A program made the translations under genes and the position numbers. This document shows, piece after piece, positions 44,011 through 53,257 of a stretch of DNA of 64,000 bases. The stretch is from assembly GCF_002973525.1 (NCBI RefSeq), contig NZ_PVEN01000002.1, positions 124,001-188,000 on the forward strand, in the 5' to 3' direction. A model generated the notes under the pieces. It saw only the letters and a list, made by a program, of their open reading frames with translations. It searched no databases and was not told the DNA's origin. This DNA comes from Paraburkholderia sp. BL21I4N1 (GTDB taxonomy: Bacteria > Pseudomonadota > Gammaproteobacteria > Burkholderiales > Burkholderiaceae). The number at the start of each line of letters is the position of its first letter. Within the stretch, counting starts at the first letter, position 1.

Positions 44011-44898
44011 TTAAGCAGCCGGTTCCGGATCGCGATGCCGCCAACCGAGGCGCGCTTCGATGCGGGCGGCCACCGCCTGCACGGCTTGCGCGAAACGCTC
44101 GGTGCCGAGTTCGGCCTTGGCCTCGGGCATCACGATCGAAATCGTGAAGACGCAGGCGCCGGTGTTGTCGAGCACGGGCGCCGCGAGGCACGCCACGGAT
44201 GCGTCCGACTCGCCGACCTGAATCGACAGCCGCGCGTCGAGCGCTTCGCGCGCGATCCGCGCGAGGACCTCGGGCCGCGTTTCCGCGCGACCGGTGGGCG
44301 AGCTCTGCGCGTGCTGCGCGAAAAATGCGACGCGTTCGGCGTCCGGCAGGTGACCGACCAGCAGGCGGCCCGATGCCGTCCAGTTCAACGGCACGCGACT
44401 GCCCACGCGCGACGTCACGCGGAAATGGCCCGGACCTTCGGCCATTTGCTGCACGACCATCATGCCGTCTTCGAGACCGCACACTTGCACGGTTTCTTCG
44501 ACTTCGGCCGAGAGCCGTTGCATTTCCTCGTTCGCGACCGCGAGATAGTCGAGCGAACTCGCGTACGTCAGGCCGTAACCGTACAGACGCGAGCCGAGCC
44601 AGATCGTGCCGTCCATGCGGCGCGCCAGCAGATTCTTGTCGACCAGGTCGTTGATGATCGAATACACCGTGGACAACGGCGCGCCGACGATCCGCGCGAC
44701 TTCATACGCGGTGGCGGGGCGGTTCGCCTGCTGGAGCGCGTCGAGGATCTGCACGGCGCGGTCGAGCGCGCTGGTGCGGGTGCGCGGCGCGGCCGCGTCG
44801 GTTGGTGCTGAAGCGGGCTCGGCCGCCGCTGCCGCGGATGCCTTGGACGGGCGCGCGGCGGCGGTTACAGCCGCGGAAGGTCGAGACGTACGGGCCAT
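44011..44898 (-). CDS. IclR family transcriptional regulator
   Basis: The 295-residue regulator has a 40-residue Ala-rich leader, a winged helix (RAVQILDALQQANRPATAYEVARIV in part) and the IclR ligand domain (VCGLEDGMMVVQQM, PVLDNTGACVFTISIV). AGAGGAGC precedes the start. It is divergent from the PLP-enzyme gene with a 117-bp gap that carries a dyad. It is transcribed together with ridA. It probably senses the substrate or product of the PLP enzyme. Confidence 0.93.
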   Translation of the reverse strand: MARTSRPSAAVTAAARPSKASAAAAAEPASAPTDAAAPRTRTSALDRAVQILDALQQANRPATAYEVARIVGAPLSTVYSIINDLVDKNLLARRMDGTIWLGSRLYGYGLTYASSLDYLAVANEEMQRLSAEVEETVQVCGLEDGMMVVQQMAEGPGHFRVTSRVGSRVPLNWTASGRLLVGHLPDAERVAFFAQHAQSSPTGRAETRPEVLARIAREALDARLSIQVGESDASVACLAAPVLDNTGACVFTISIVMPEAKAELGTERFAQAVQAVAARIEARLGWRHRDPEPAA

Positions 44899-44931
44899 CG
44901 TGCTCCTCTGTCACAGCTTGTTTTTGTCCAG

Positions 44932-44996
44932 TTGACGCAGGGGGATTGTATGCTAGACTGATCCTCAATTACAACATATATTCCATAATTAAGAAA
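44932..44996 (+). promoter_or_regulatory. promoter and candidate IclR operator
   Basis: TTGACG (44932-44937), a 16-bp spacer and TAGACT (44954-44959, preceded by TGC) form a possible sigma-70 promoter for the PLP-enzyme gene. TTCCATAATTAAGAAA at 44981-44996 is a near-palindrome (12 of 16 positions) resembling IclR-type AT-rich dyads. Confidence 0.4.
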
Positions 44997-45015
44997 TACC
45001 GGTTGGAGGCGCTGC

Positions 45016-46233
45016 ATGGACATCCGCTCTCGTTTTGGCTTACGCCCTGTCATCAATGCTTCGGGCACGATGACAGGCCTGGGCGCGTCCAGCGTCGGCG
45101 CACCGGTGATCGATGCGGTGGCGCGGATCCTGCCGCAATTCGTCGAGATCGACGATCTGCAACGCAAGGCCTCGGCGGTGATCGCCGAAGCATGCGGCAG
45201 CGAAGCCGGTTATGTCACGGCGTCGTGCTCGGCGGCGATCACGTTGACCATTGCCGCCGCCATGACGGGAGACGACCTTGGCCTGATCGAACGTTTGCCG
45301 GATACGACCGGTATCTCCGGACTGCCTGCCCTGCGCAATGAAGTCGTGATCCAGACCGGCCACCTCGTCAATTATGGCGCACCGGTGGACCAAGCGATCC
45401 GTCTGTCCGGCGCGCGCGTCGTGCCGGTCGGCGCGGCGACCGAAGCGCACGGCTACCAGTTGAACACCGCGATCACCGAACGCACCGCTGCGGCGCTGTA
45501 CGTGGTCTCGCATCATACGGTGCAATTCGGCCTGATCCCGTTGGAGGAATTCGTCGCCGTTGCGCATGCGAAGGGTGTGCCGGTGATCGTCGACGCCGCC
45601 TCCGAATACGACCTCAAACGGTTCATCGCCGCCGGCGCGGATCTCGTGCTGTACTCGGCGCACAAATTCCTGGGTGGTCTCACGGCCGGACTTGTTGCGG
45701 GCAAGAAAGCGCTGGTGCGTGCCGCGTATTTCCAGAACGGCGGCATTGGTCGCGGCATGAAAGTCGGCAAGGAAGGCATTGCCGGCGCGATCGTCGCACT
45801 CGAACAGTGGCGGCAGCGCGACCACGTCGCGATTCGCGCCCGCGAGCGCGGCTACCTGACGCTGTGGCGCGAAACGCTGAACCGTTGCGATGGCGTGTGG
45901 GCCGAAATCGACGCCGATCCGACCGGCAATCCGCTCGACCGTCTGAAGCTGCATATCGATCCGAAGGTGGCGTGTATCTCCGCCTGGGATCTCGCGGATG
46001 CACTCGCGCGTGCGCCCGAAGGTGAAGCGCCGGTGATCGTGCGCGATCACGAAGCGGAATTGCATTTCTTTTTTCTCGACCCGTGCAACCTGCACGCAGG
46101 CGAAGAGCAGATCGTGCTGGCCCGCATTCTGGCCGAACTCGAACGGGCGCGTGTGGCGTCCGAGCCGATCGTCACGCCGTTCCATCAACGCGACGCGCGC
46201 CGTCTTGCCGCGCGCCGCAACTGGCCGGACTGA
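45016..46233 (+). CDS. SelA-like PLP-dependent enzyme (ammonia lyase/aminotransferase class V fold)
   Basis: A 405-residue fold-type-I PLP enzyme behind TTGGAGG. Features are RPVINASGTMTGLGAS, the SEAGYVTASCSAAIT loop, Asp193 (VIVDAASEYDL) and the Schiff-base Lys217 (YSAHKFLGGLTAGL). This is the SelA-like group that includes D-glucosaminate-6-phosphate ammonia lyase; true SelA also needs an N-terminal tRNA domain that is missing here. With RidA, a porin and a GntP-family permease, it likely deaminates an imported amino acid or amino sugar acid. The substrate is inference. Confidence 0.83.
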   Translation: MDIRSRFGLRPVINASGTMTGLGASSVGAPVIDAVARILPQFVEIDDLQRKASAVIAEACGSEAGYVTASCSAAITLTIAAAMTGDDLGLIERLPDTTGISGLPALRNEVVIQTGHLVNYGAPVDQAIRLSGARVVPVGAATEAHGYQLNTAITERTAAALYVVSHHTVQFGLIPLEEFVAVAHAKGVPVIVDAASEYDLKRFIAAGADLVLYSAHKFLGGLTAGLVAGKKALVRAAYFQNGGIGRGMKVGKEGIAGAIVALEQWRQRDHVAIRARERGYLTLWRETLNRCDGVWAEIDADPTGNPLDRLKLHIDPKVACISAWDLADALARAPEGEAPVIVRDHEAELHFFFLDPCNLHAGEEQIVLARILAELERARVASEPIVTPFHQRDARRLAARRNWPD

Positions 46234-46302
46234 TGTTCTCCGATTGATCCTTTCCGGTTGATGCTCTCCCGTTAGCCGCCCCGAAGACTGTTGTTTGACC
46301 CG

Positions 46303-46326
46303 AACACCGGACGCCAACCCGGTGTT
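46303..46326 (+). terminator. hairpin after the PLP-enzyme gene
   Basis: AACACCGG and CCGGTGTT form an 8-bp stem with an 8-nt loop, followed by GCTTTG. The T-run is short, so termination may be partial, letting transcription reach the porin gene. Confidence 0.45.
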
Positions 46327-46412
46327 GCTTTGACTCGCCTGTTTAGTACTACAAATATCGCCGGAACATTGAAATGCCACCGGCGTTCGTCACTTTTCGA
46401 CTTGAGGAAACC

Positions 46413-47531
46413 ATGATGCACAAGCAGATTTTTCGTACCGCCATCGCGCTCGCTGCCGCCGGATTCGCCGCCCAGGCCGCTCACGCGCAAAGCAGCGTGA
46501 CGCTCTACGGTATCGTCGACGCCGGCTTTACCTTCACGAATAACCAGAAGGGCGAGAAGGCCTATCAGGCGACTCAGGGCAATGTGCAAGGTTCGCGCTG
46601 GGGTCTGCTCGGCACGGAAGATCTGGGCGGCGGCAACAAGGTGATGTTCAAGCTCGAAAACGGCTTCAGCCTGGAAACCGGCGCGGCCGGGCAGGGTGGA
46701 CGGATTTTCGGCCGTAGCGCATGGGTGGCGCTGGTTAACGACAAGGCCGGCACGATTACGCTGGGCCGTCAGTACAACAGCGTGCAGGACTATCTGTCGA
46801 ACATGCAGATCAACGGTGTCGGCGCGATGAGCCAGTACGGCAACGCGATCTACGACAACGACGATATCAACAACACCTACCGTACCAACAACGCGGTCAA
46901 GTACACCACGCCGACCTATGCCGGTTTCACGGCGAACGCCATGTACGCGTTCTCGAACACCGCGGGCGAATTCGCCAACAACCGCGCGTGGAGCGTCGGT
47001 GCGGACTACGTGAACGGTCCGTTGCACCTCGACGCGGCGTACTCGCTGGTAAATCAGCCGGCGACCAGCACGGCGGGCGCGGCGCCGTCGGACAACTACT
47101 ACAGCGCCAGCTCGTCGATCATTAGCGGGGTGGCGCGCAACCAGGTGTGGGGCGCGGGCGGTTCGTACGTGTTCGGCCCGGCGACCGTCGCGCTGCTGTA
47201 TACGAACTCGCAGTTCCAGTTGCTCACGGGCGGCAGCCTGCGTTTCGCCAACTACGAGGCAAGCCTGAAGTATCAACTGACGCCGGCCACGCTGCTCGCG
47301 CTCGGCTACATCTACACGACGCAGAACACCAGCGGCACCACGGCCACCAATGCGCACTACAACCAGTTGAGCGTGGGCAGCGAGTACTTCCTGTCGAAGA
47401 CGACCGACCTGTACCTGAACGGTATCTACCAACGTTCGTCCGGTTCGAAGGCATGGGTGGAGGGCATTTCGAATCCGTCGAGCAACAACGGCCAGTTTGT
47501 GACCGTCGCCGGCATCCGCCACAAGTTCTAA
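46413..47531 (+). CDS. Gram-negative porin
   Basis: A 372-residue outer-membrane protein. The signal peptide ends AAHAQ, and the mature protein starts SSVTLYGIVDAGFTF, the standard opening of Burkholderia trimeric porins. The protein ends GIRHKF with the C-terminal Phe needed for assembly. GAGGAAA precedes ATG 46413. It lies between the PLP-enzyme gene and a permease gene on the same strand, which suggests it admits the same substrate across the outer membrane. Confidence 0.95.
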   Translation: MMHKQIFRTAIALAAAGFAAQAAHAQSSVTLYGIVDAGFTFTNNQKGEKAYQATQGNVQGSRWGLLGTEDLGGGNKVMFKLENGFSLETGAAGQGGRIFGRSAWVALVNDKAGTITLGRQYNSVQDYLSNMQINGVGAMSQYGNAIYDNDDINNTYRTNNAVKYTTPTYAGFTANAMYAFSNTAGEFANNRAWSVGADYVNGPLHLDAAYSLVNQPATSTAGAAPSDNYYSASSSIISGVARNQVWGAGGSYVFGPATVALLYTNSQFQLLTGGSLRFANYEASLKYQLTPATLLALGYIYTTQNTSGTTATNAHYNQLSVGSEYFLSKTTDLYLNGIYQRSSGSKAWVEGISNPSSNNGQFVTVAGIRHKF

Positions 47532-47542
47532 GCACGCGGCAC

Positions 47543-47601
47543 GCGCCGCCGCCCATCCAAACAACATTTCACGCGATGCGATCCGTGAAAAGCGGCGGCG
47601 C
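47543..47601 (+). terminator. nested hairpin between porin and permease genes
   Basis: GCGCCGCCGC (47543-47552) pairs with GCGGCGGCGC (47592-47601). Inside lies a second stem of TTTCACG with CGTGAAA. TTCTTTCTC follows. It may end most porin transcripts and allow reduced read-through to the permease gene, which starts 24 bp later. Confidence 0.55.
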
Positions 47602-47625
47602 GCTTCTTTCTCTTCAGGAGCACCT

Positions 47626-48996
47626 ATGGCGACCGTTCAAGGAAGTCTGTTACTCGTCTATGCATTGATCGCCATCATCGCGCTGGTCGTGCTGATCGCG
47701 CGCTTCAAGATGAATCCGTTCATCACGTTGATGATGGTGTCGGTGGCGTTGGCGCTGGCCGTCGGCATGCCGGCGACGTCGATTCTCAAGTCGTTCGAAA
47801 CCGGCGTGGGCGGCACGCTTGGGCACATCGCGATCGTGGTCGGTCTCGGCACGATGCTCGGCAAGATGATGGCCGAGTCGGGTGGGGCGGAGCGTATCGC
47901 GCGTACGTTGATCGGTTTGTTCGGACCGAAGAACGTGCATTGGGCGATGATGTGCATCGCCTTTCTGGTCGGCTTGCCGGTGTTCTTCGAAGTCGGTTTC
48001 GTGCTGCTGATTCCGATCGCCTTCAATGTCGCGCAACGCACCGGCACGTCGATGATTCGCGTCGGCATTCCGATGGTCGCGGGGCTCTCCGTCGTGCATG
48101 GTCTGATTCCGCCGCACCCCGCCGCGTTGCTCGCCGTGACCGCGTATAACGCGGATATCGGCCACACAATTTTCTACGCGCTGATCGTCGGCATTCCGAC
48201 CGCGGCGTTGGCCGGGCCGCTGTTCTCGAAGCTGATCGCGCGATTTGTCGTGCTCGACGGCATCAACCCGATGGCACGGCAATTCATCGAGCAGGACGCG
48301 AAGCGCTCGCAGCAGGACTTGCCGGGCTTCGGCATCACGCTGTTGACGGTGTTGCTGCCGGTGCTGCTGATGTTAGTGGGCAGTTGGGCCGATGCGATCG
48401 TGCCGGCGAAGTCGGCGGCGAACAACGCGTTGCGTCTGATCGGTCACCCCGATATGGCGCTGCTGCTGGCCGTGCTGTTGAGCTTTATCACCTTCGGCCG
48501 GGCGCGCGGTTTCAACCGTGAGCAGATCCTCAAGTTCACCAACGAATGTCTCGCGCCGACCGCGAGCATCACGCTGGTGGTGGGAGCGGGCGCGGGCTTC
48601 GGGCGCATTCTGATCGACAGCGGCGCGTCGAAGGCGATCGTCGACGTCGCGACCGGCGCACACGTGCCGCTGCTGATTCTCGCGTGGCTGGTGGCGGCAT
48701 TGATTCGCGTCGCAACCGGTTCGGCGACGGTGGCGATGGCGACCGCGGCGGGCATCATCGCGCCGATCGCCGCCGCGGCGGCGGGCACGGTGGGCGGCGT
48801 GCGTCCCGAGTTGCTGGTGCTCGCGACCGGCGCGGGTTCGCTGATTCTGTCCCACGTGAACGACGGTGGCTTCTGGCTGGTGAAAGAGTACTTCGGCATG
48901 ACCGTGCCGCAGACCTTCAAGACGTGGACAGTCTGCGAAACGATTATTTCGGTGACGGCGCTGTTGTTGACGCTGGGATTGTCGACGGTGATCTGA
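47626..48996 (+). CDS. GntP family gluconate/hydroxy-acid permease
   Basis: A 456-residue inner-membrane carrier with about 12 hydrophobic segments. Family signatures are GVGGTLGHIAIVVGLGTMLGKMMAESGG in pieces, VHGLIPPHPAAL and SHVNDGGFWLVKEYFGM near the end. GntP proteins import gluconate and related sugar acids or, in some members, D-serine, with protons. The neighbouring SelA-like enzyme and RidA make an amino acid or amino-sugar acid a likely substrate here. CAGGAG precedes the start. Confidence 0.93.
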   Translation: MATVQGSLLLVYALIAIIALVVLIARFKMNPFITLMMVSVALALAVGMPATSILKSFETGVGGTLGHIAIVVGLGTMLGKMMAESGGAERIARTLIGLFGPKNVHWAMMCIAFLVGLPVFFEVGFVLLIPIAFNVAQRTGTSMIRVGIPMVAGLSVVHGLIPPHPAALLAVTAYNADIGHTIFYALIVGIPTAALAGPLFSKLIARFVVLDGINPMARQFIEQDAKRSQQDLPGFGITLLTVLLPVLLMLVGSWADAIVPAKSAANNALRLIGHPDMALLLAVLLSFITFGRARGFNREQILKFTNECLAPTASITLVVGAGAGFGRILIDSGASKAIVDVATGAHVPLLILAWLVAALIRVATGSATVAMATAAGIIAPIAAAAAGTVGGVRPELLVLATGAGSLILSHVNDGGFWLVKEYFGMTVPQTFKTWTVCETIISVTALLLTLGLSTVI

Positions 48997-49015
48997 AGCC
49001 GATGAAGATGTACTC

Positions 49016-49048
49016 GCGGCGCGTTCGAAAAGACGCGCCGCTTTTTTT
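49016..49048 (+). terminator. rho-independent terminator after the permease gene
   Basis: GCGGCGCGT and ACGCGCCGC form a 9-bp stem with an 8-nt loop, followed directly by seven T. It closes the PLP-enzyme/porin/permease set. Confidence 0.9.
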
Positions 49049-49052
49049 CGTG

Positions 49053-49898
49053 CTACGAACGCTGCCGCGAAATGAACGCGGCAATCGCGTCGTTCAGTGC
49101 CTGCGTCGCGTCGCGGTGCGGGGAATGTCCGCAAGCGTCGAGTTTCGCGAGTTGCGCATGCGGCACGCGCTCGGCAAGGGTGTCGATCTGCGCCATCGTG
49201 CCGTAGTTGTCGTCATGCCCTTGCACCGCGAGCAGCGGTTGGCGGATCAAGGCCAACTCGTCGACGATCGACCACTGCCTGAACGCCGGATTCAACCAGA
49301 TGTCGTTCCAGCCATAGAACGCCGAATCGACGTCCGCGTGATAGCGGGCGAGTTTGTCGCGCAGGTCGGTGGTTTCATAAAGCTGTTTGGTCAGCGCGAT
49401 GCTTTCCACCGAGATATTCTCGACGAACACATGCGGCGCAATCGCCACCGCCCCGGCCAACGCATCCGGATGCAGCGCCGCATACAGCAACGCAATCGAC
49501 CCACCGTCGCTATGGCCCACGAGCCACATGCGCCGACGCTCGCTCGCGTCGATGTCGAGCGCGTCGAGCAACGCCGGCAGAATATCGCGCGCCTGGGCGG
49601 TCATGAAATCGATCGGCCATTTCACGTCATGCGCGCGCGGTGTCGACAATCCATAGCCGGGCCGCGAATAGACCAGACCGCGCATGCCGAGCCGTTCGCA
49701 CAACGCTTGCGGCCAGTCGCGCCACATGGCGATCGAACCGAGCCCTTCGTGCAGAAAAACGGCGACCGGCGCTTCATGCGCCGCCTCGTTGACCCAACGA
49801 TACTCGATGCGCAACGGGCCGTGCGACGCACCAGCGGGCAATTCGGCAAAGCGACTAGCCGTACTACTGACGGCAGCGCCGACGGCGGGGTTCTGCAT
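49053..49898 (-). CDS. alpha/beta hydrolase of the box cluster
   Basis: A 281-residue hydrolase with oxyanion motif HEGLGSIAMW, nucleophile elbow GHSDGGSIAL (Ser), and the His in DACGHSPHRDATQAL. The serine nucleophile suits an esterase or thioesterase. It is the last gene of the leftward box operon, 8 bp after the benzoate-CoA ligase gene, with AGGTGATCC before its start. It may hydrolyse a stalled CoA ester or a benzoate ester feeding the pathway; neither is proved by sequence. Confidence 0.87.
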   Translation of the reverse strand: MQNPAVGAAVSSTASRFAELPAGASHGPLRIEYRWVNEAAHEAPVAVFLHEGLGSIAMWRDWPQALCERLGMRGLVYSRPGYGLSTPRAHDVKWPIDFMTAQARDILPALLDALDIDASERRRMWLVGHSDGGSIALLYAALHPDALAGAVAIAPHVFVENISVESIALTKQLYETTDLRDKLARYHADVDSAFYGWNDIWLNPAFRQWSIVDELALIRQPLLAVQGHDDNYGTMAQIDTLAERVPHAQLAKLDACGHSPHRDATQALNDAIAAFISRQRS

Positions 49899-49906
49899 GG
49901 ATCACC

Positions 49907-51499
49907 TTATGACTGTTCGCGCAATTTGAAGCGTTGAATTTTACCGGTGGCGGTTTTCGGCAGATCGTCGACGAATACGATATCGCGCGGATACTTGTGC
50001 GGCGCGAGCCGTTCCTTGACGAAGGCCTTCAGGCCATCCGCGAGTATCTCAGACGCCGCGAATTCAGGCTTCAGCACGACGAACGCGCGAGTTTTGACGA
50101 GGCCGCCATGATCGACACCGACCACGGCCGCTTCGAGTACCGCGTCGTGTTGCACCAGCACCATTTCCACTTCCACGGGCGACACGTATTGTCCGCTGAC
50201 TTTCAGCATGTCGTCGCTGCGGCCCGCGTAAACGTAGCAGCCATTCGGCAAGCGGCAGTATTTGTCGCCGCTGCGAATCCATTCGCCGAGAAAGGTGGCG
50301 CGCGACTTCTCGCGATTGCTCCAGTACATCAGCGCCGCGCTTGGCCCTTTGATATACAGATCGCCGACTTCGCTATCGGCCACGGGGTGTCCGGCCTCGT
50401 CGCGCAGTTCGACTTCATAGCCGGGTACCGGACGTCCGGTCGTGCCGTATTCGACTTCACCGGCGCGATTCGACAGGAAGATGTGCAGCATTTCGGTCGA
50501 ACCGATCCCGTCGAGAATCTCGCAGCCGAAATGCGCGGTGAAGCGCTCGCCGATTTCGCGCGGCAACGCCTCGCCGGCCGACGTACACACGCGCATCGCG
50601 ACATCGGCGCGCGCGGGCAGCGCGGGCGACACCAGCATGCTTGCGTAGAGCGTCGGCACGCCGTAGAACACGGTGGGCCGATGCTGTATCAGGCGCGCGA
50701 AAATCGCGTCGGCGGTGGGTCGTTCCGCCATCAGCACCGCGGTGGCGCCGACCGACAGCGGAAAGGTCAGCGCGTTGCCAAGTCCGTACGCAAAGAAGAG
50801 TTTGGCCGCCGAGAACACCACGTCGCTTTCGACGATGCCGAGCACGGGCTTCGCGTACAGCTCGGCGGTCCAGTACAGATTCGCATGCGTGTGGACCGTG
50901 CCTTTCGGCTTGCCCGTCGAGCCCGACGAATACAGCCAGAAGGCAATGTCGTCGCAACCGGACTGGGCCGCTTTGACCGAGGGCGTGGCGGCGTCGATCA
51001 GGTCGGCGAGCACGGGTGCTGATTGCGATTCATCGGCGCGCGGTTGCGAGACGATCAACTGACAGCCGTCGTGTTCCGCTGTATTCATCGCTTCGACGAC
51101 GTTCGGCAAGAGTGCGCCGGATGCGATCACGGCGCGCGCGTGGCTATGCGTGAGCATGTACACGTAATCGGCGGCGGTAAGCAGTGTATTCGCGACGACC
51201 GGCACGATGCCCGCATACAGCGCACCGAGAAAGACGATCGGCAATTCGACCGTGTCGTGCATCACGAGCAGCACGCGTTCTTCCGGATGCACGCCGAGCG
51301 TGCGCAACGCGGTGGCGAAGCGTCGCGCGCGATCTTCGAGCGCGGCGTAAGAGGTCACGCCAGTGTCGTCGATATAGGCCGCTTTGGCCGCGCGCTGCTC
51401 GTTCAGTCCGAACAGATACGACGCGAAATTGAACAGCGCGGGCGGTGGCGCGACCGTCGCGGCGGGCTGGCTGACAGCCGGTTCCAGCAGAGCTTGCAT
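49907..51499 (-). CDS. bclA: benzoate-CoA ligase
   Basis: The 530-residue AMP-forming ligase starts at ATG 51499 behind GGAGGAGACAC. The P-loop is YSSGSTGKPKGTVHTHANL. The A5 region is LDGIGSTEMLHIFLSN, a hallmark of benzoate-CoA ligases, and the C-terminus has TGKIQRFKL. It converts benzoate, ATP and CoA to benzoyl-CoA, the entry step of the box pathway. It is encoded between the boxD aldehyde dehydrogenase gene and the hydrolase gene. The family match and context together make this a firm call. Confidence 0.95.
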   Translation of the reverse strand: MQALLEPAVSQPAATVAPPPALFNFASYLFGLNEQRAAKAAYIDDTGVTSYAALEDRARRFATALRTLGVHPEERVLLVMHDTVELPIVFLGALYAGIVPVVANTLLTAADYVYMLTHSHARAVIASGALLPNVVEAMNTAEHDGCQLIVSQPRADESQSAPVLADLIDAATPSVKAAQSGCDDIAFWLYSSGSTGKPKGTVHTHANLYWTAELYAKPVLGIVESDVVFSAAKLFFAYGLGNALTFPLSVGATAVLMAERPTADAIFARLIQHRPTVFYGVPTLYASMLVSPALPARADVAMRVCTSAGEALPREIGERFTAHFGCEILDGIGSTEMLHIFLSNRAGEVEYGTTGRPVPGYEVELRDEAGHPVADSEVGDLYIKGPSAALMYWSNREKSRATFLGEWIRSGDKYCRLPNGCYVYAGRSDDMLKVSGQYVSPVEVEMVLVQHDAVLEAAVVGVDHGGLVKTRAFVVLKPEFAASEILADGLKAFVKERLAPHKYPRDIVFVDDLPKTATGKIQRFKLREQS

Positions 51500-51617
51500 G
51501 TGTCTCCTCCATCGGGGTGAGGCGGGTCCGGCTGTTGTGCGCTCTTGATCCGCTCGACGTGTGGCTGATTGCGTGTTTCCTGATCTCGATGTGTCGTCGC
51601 GTCGTTGCCTCGTTCTG

Positions 51618-53213
51618 CTAGGCCGCGGGCCAATGCGTCGTTTGCGTGAGCGCTTCGATCGCAGCCGCCGGCGCTTGAATCGCCGAGCGCCGGTGATAGA
51701 ACCCCAAGGCCCGCAGGCCACCGAGTTCCTCGCCGCCGCCCGCGCGTCCCGGTCCACCGTGCAGCGACATCGGCATCACGTTGCCGTGGCCGGTCTGACT
51801 CTGCTGCACCGACGGCGAGATCGCATGCACGCGGCCGTGCGAATCGGCCAGCGCCAGCGCAAGCTGGCCGAGGTGGGCGTCGTCGTTCGAATAGATCGAC
51901 GCGACGAGCGAGCCCTGAGCGCGTCGCGCGAGGGTGACGGCGTGCGCTTCGGGCAACGTGTCGGCGTCGGCCGAGACGCGATACGGCGCCACGCTCGCCA
52001 CCGGCCCGAACACTTCGAGGTCGTGCAGCAGCGTGGCATGGTCCGGATCGTTGACCACGAACAGATGCGGCGCGACACAAGCCGCCATGCTTGCGTCCGC
52101 ATCGATCAGCGGCACGGCCGAACCGTCGTAGGCGAGCACCGCTTCCTCGCGCAGCGTCGCGATACCGGCCAGCACGTTGTCGTACTGTTCGCGGCTCACG
52201 AGCGAGCCCATGCGTACGTCGTCGTTGCGCGGATTGCCCACGCTGATCCTGGCGAGCTTCGCCTTGAGCGCGTCGAGCACGGCTTCGAGCGACGCTTCCG
52301 GCACGAACGCACGACGGATCGCCGTGCATTTCTGGCCGGATTTCACGGTCATTTCGTGCACCACTTCCTTGATGAACAGGTCGAACGCGGGCGTCTCGGG
52401 CGTCGCGTCGGCGCACAGAATCGCGCTGTTCAGGCTGTCGGCTTCGACATTCAGACGCGCGCCGCGCTGCACGAACGCCGGATGCGCGCGCAACGTCGCG
52501 GCCGTGTCGGCCGAACCGGTGAACGACACGACGTCGAACGCCTGAATCGGATCGAGCAGGCCCGCCGAGCCGCCGCAAATCACCGACAGCGCGCCGGGCG
52601 GCACAATGCCCGCGTCGACCACATCGGCGACCATGCGTTGGGTGAGCCAGGCGGTCGCCGTCGCGGGCTTGACGATCACCGGCACGCCGGAGAGCAACGC
52701 AGGCGCGGCCTTTTCCCACAAACCCCAGGACGGAAAGTTGAACGCATTGATAAAGAGCGCGACGCCGCGCGTGGGCGTCAGCACGTGCTGCGCGCTGAAC
52801 GACTGATCCTTGCTCAACGCAACGGCGGCGCCGTCGCGTAGGGCGTGCACGTCGCCGAGCGCCGCGCCGAGTTTCGCGTAGTACGACAGCGTGAAAATGC
52901 CGCCGTCGATATCGACCGACGAATCGTTGCGCGTGGTGCCCGCGTTGGCGGTGGCGATTGCGTAGTAGTCGTCGCGTTTCGCTTGCAGCAGTTTGACGAT
53001 CTCGGCGAGGCGGGCGGCACGCTGCGCATAGGTCAGCGCGCGCAACGCGGCGCCCGCTTCCTCGCGAGCGAAGCTGAATGCCTGCGCCAGGTCGAGGCCT
53101 TCGCTCGATACACGGACGAGCGCTTCGCCCGTTACGGGATCGGTGAGCTTCACACCGGCGCCGCCGCCGGCGACCCATCGGCCCGCTACGTAGTTCTTCA
53201 AAAGTTCGGTCAT
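51618..53213 (-). CDS. boxD: 3,4-dehydroadipyl-CoA semialdehyde dehydrogenase BoxD
   Basis: A 531-residue aldehyde dehydrogenase from ATG 53213. It has [35 protein letters not shown] and the catalytic cysteine in [16 protein letters not shown]. The type is the PaaZ-N/BoxD-like group. In the box pathway it oxidises 3,4-dehydroadipyl-CoA semialdehyde, the ring-cleavage product, to the acid using NADP. It lies between the DUF4863 gene and bclA in the leftward operon. A GAGAGAAG sequence precedes the start. Confidence 0.94.
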   Translation of the reverse strand: MTELLKNYVAGRWVAGGGAGVKLTDPVTGEALVRVSSEGLDLAQAFSFAREEAGAALRALTYAQRAARLAEIVKLLQAKRDDYYAIATANAGTTRNDSSVDIDGGIFTLSYYAKLGAALGDVHALRDGAAVALSKDQSFSAQHVLTPTRGVALFINAFNFPSWGLWEKAAPALLSGVPVIVKPATATAWLTQRMVADVVDAGIVPPGALSVICGGSAGLLDPIQAFDVVSFTGSADTAATLRAHPAFVQRGARLNVEADSLNSAILCADATPETPAFDLFIKEVVHEMTVKSGQKCTAIRRAFVPEASLEAVLDALKAKLARISVGNPRNDDVRMGSLVSREQYDNVLAGIATLREEAVLAYDGSAVPLIDADASMAACVAPHLFVVNDPDHATLLHDLEVFGPVASVAPYRVSADADTLPEAHAVTLARRAQGSLVASIYSNDDAHLGQLALALADSHGRVHAISPSVQQSQTGHGNVMPMSLHGGPGRAGGGEELGGLRALGFYHRRSAIQAPAAAIEALTQTTHWPAA

Positions 53214-53257
53214 GGCTTCTCTCAGGCAATCGGCAGTGAGCAGTGAGCGGTGGGCAA

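Noticed and set aside
45016..46233. True selenocysteine synthase SelA
   Set aside because: The protein is too short, lacks the N-terminal tRNA-binding domain and has catabolic neighbours, with no selB or selC seen.
46272..47567. 431-codon minus-strand frame opposite the porin gene
   Set aside because: The porin signal peptide, repeat pattern and C-terminal Phe are decisive; the antisense frame has no family features.
51403..53229. 608-codon minus-strand frame overlapping boxD and bclA in another phase
   Set aside because: It overlaps the motif-bearing boxD frame and is Arg-rich; it is a frame shadow.
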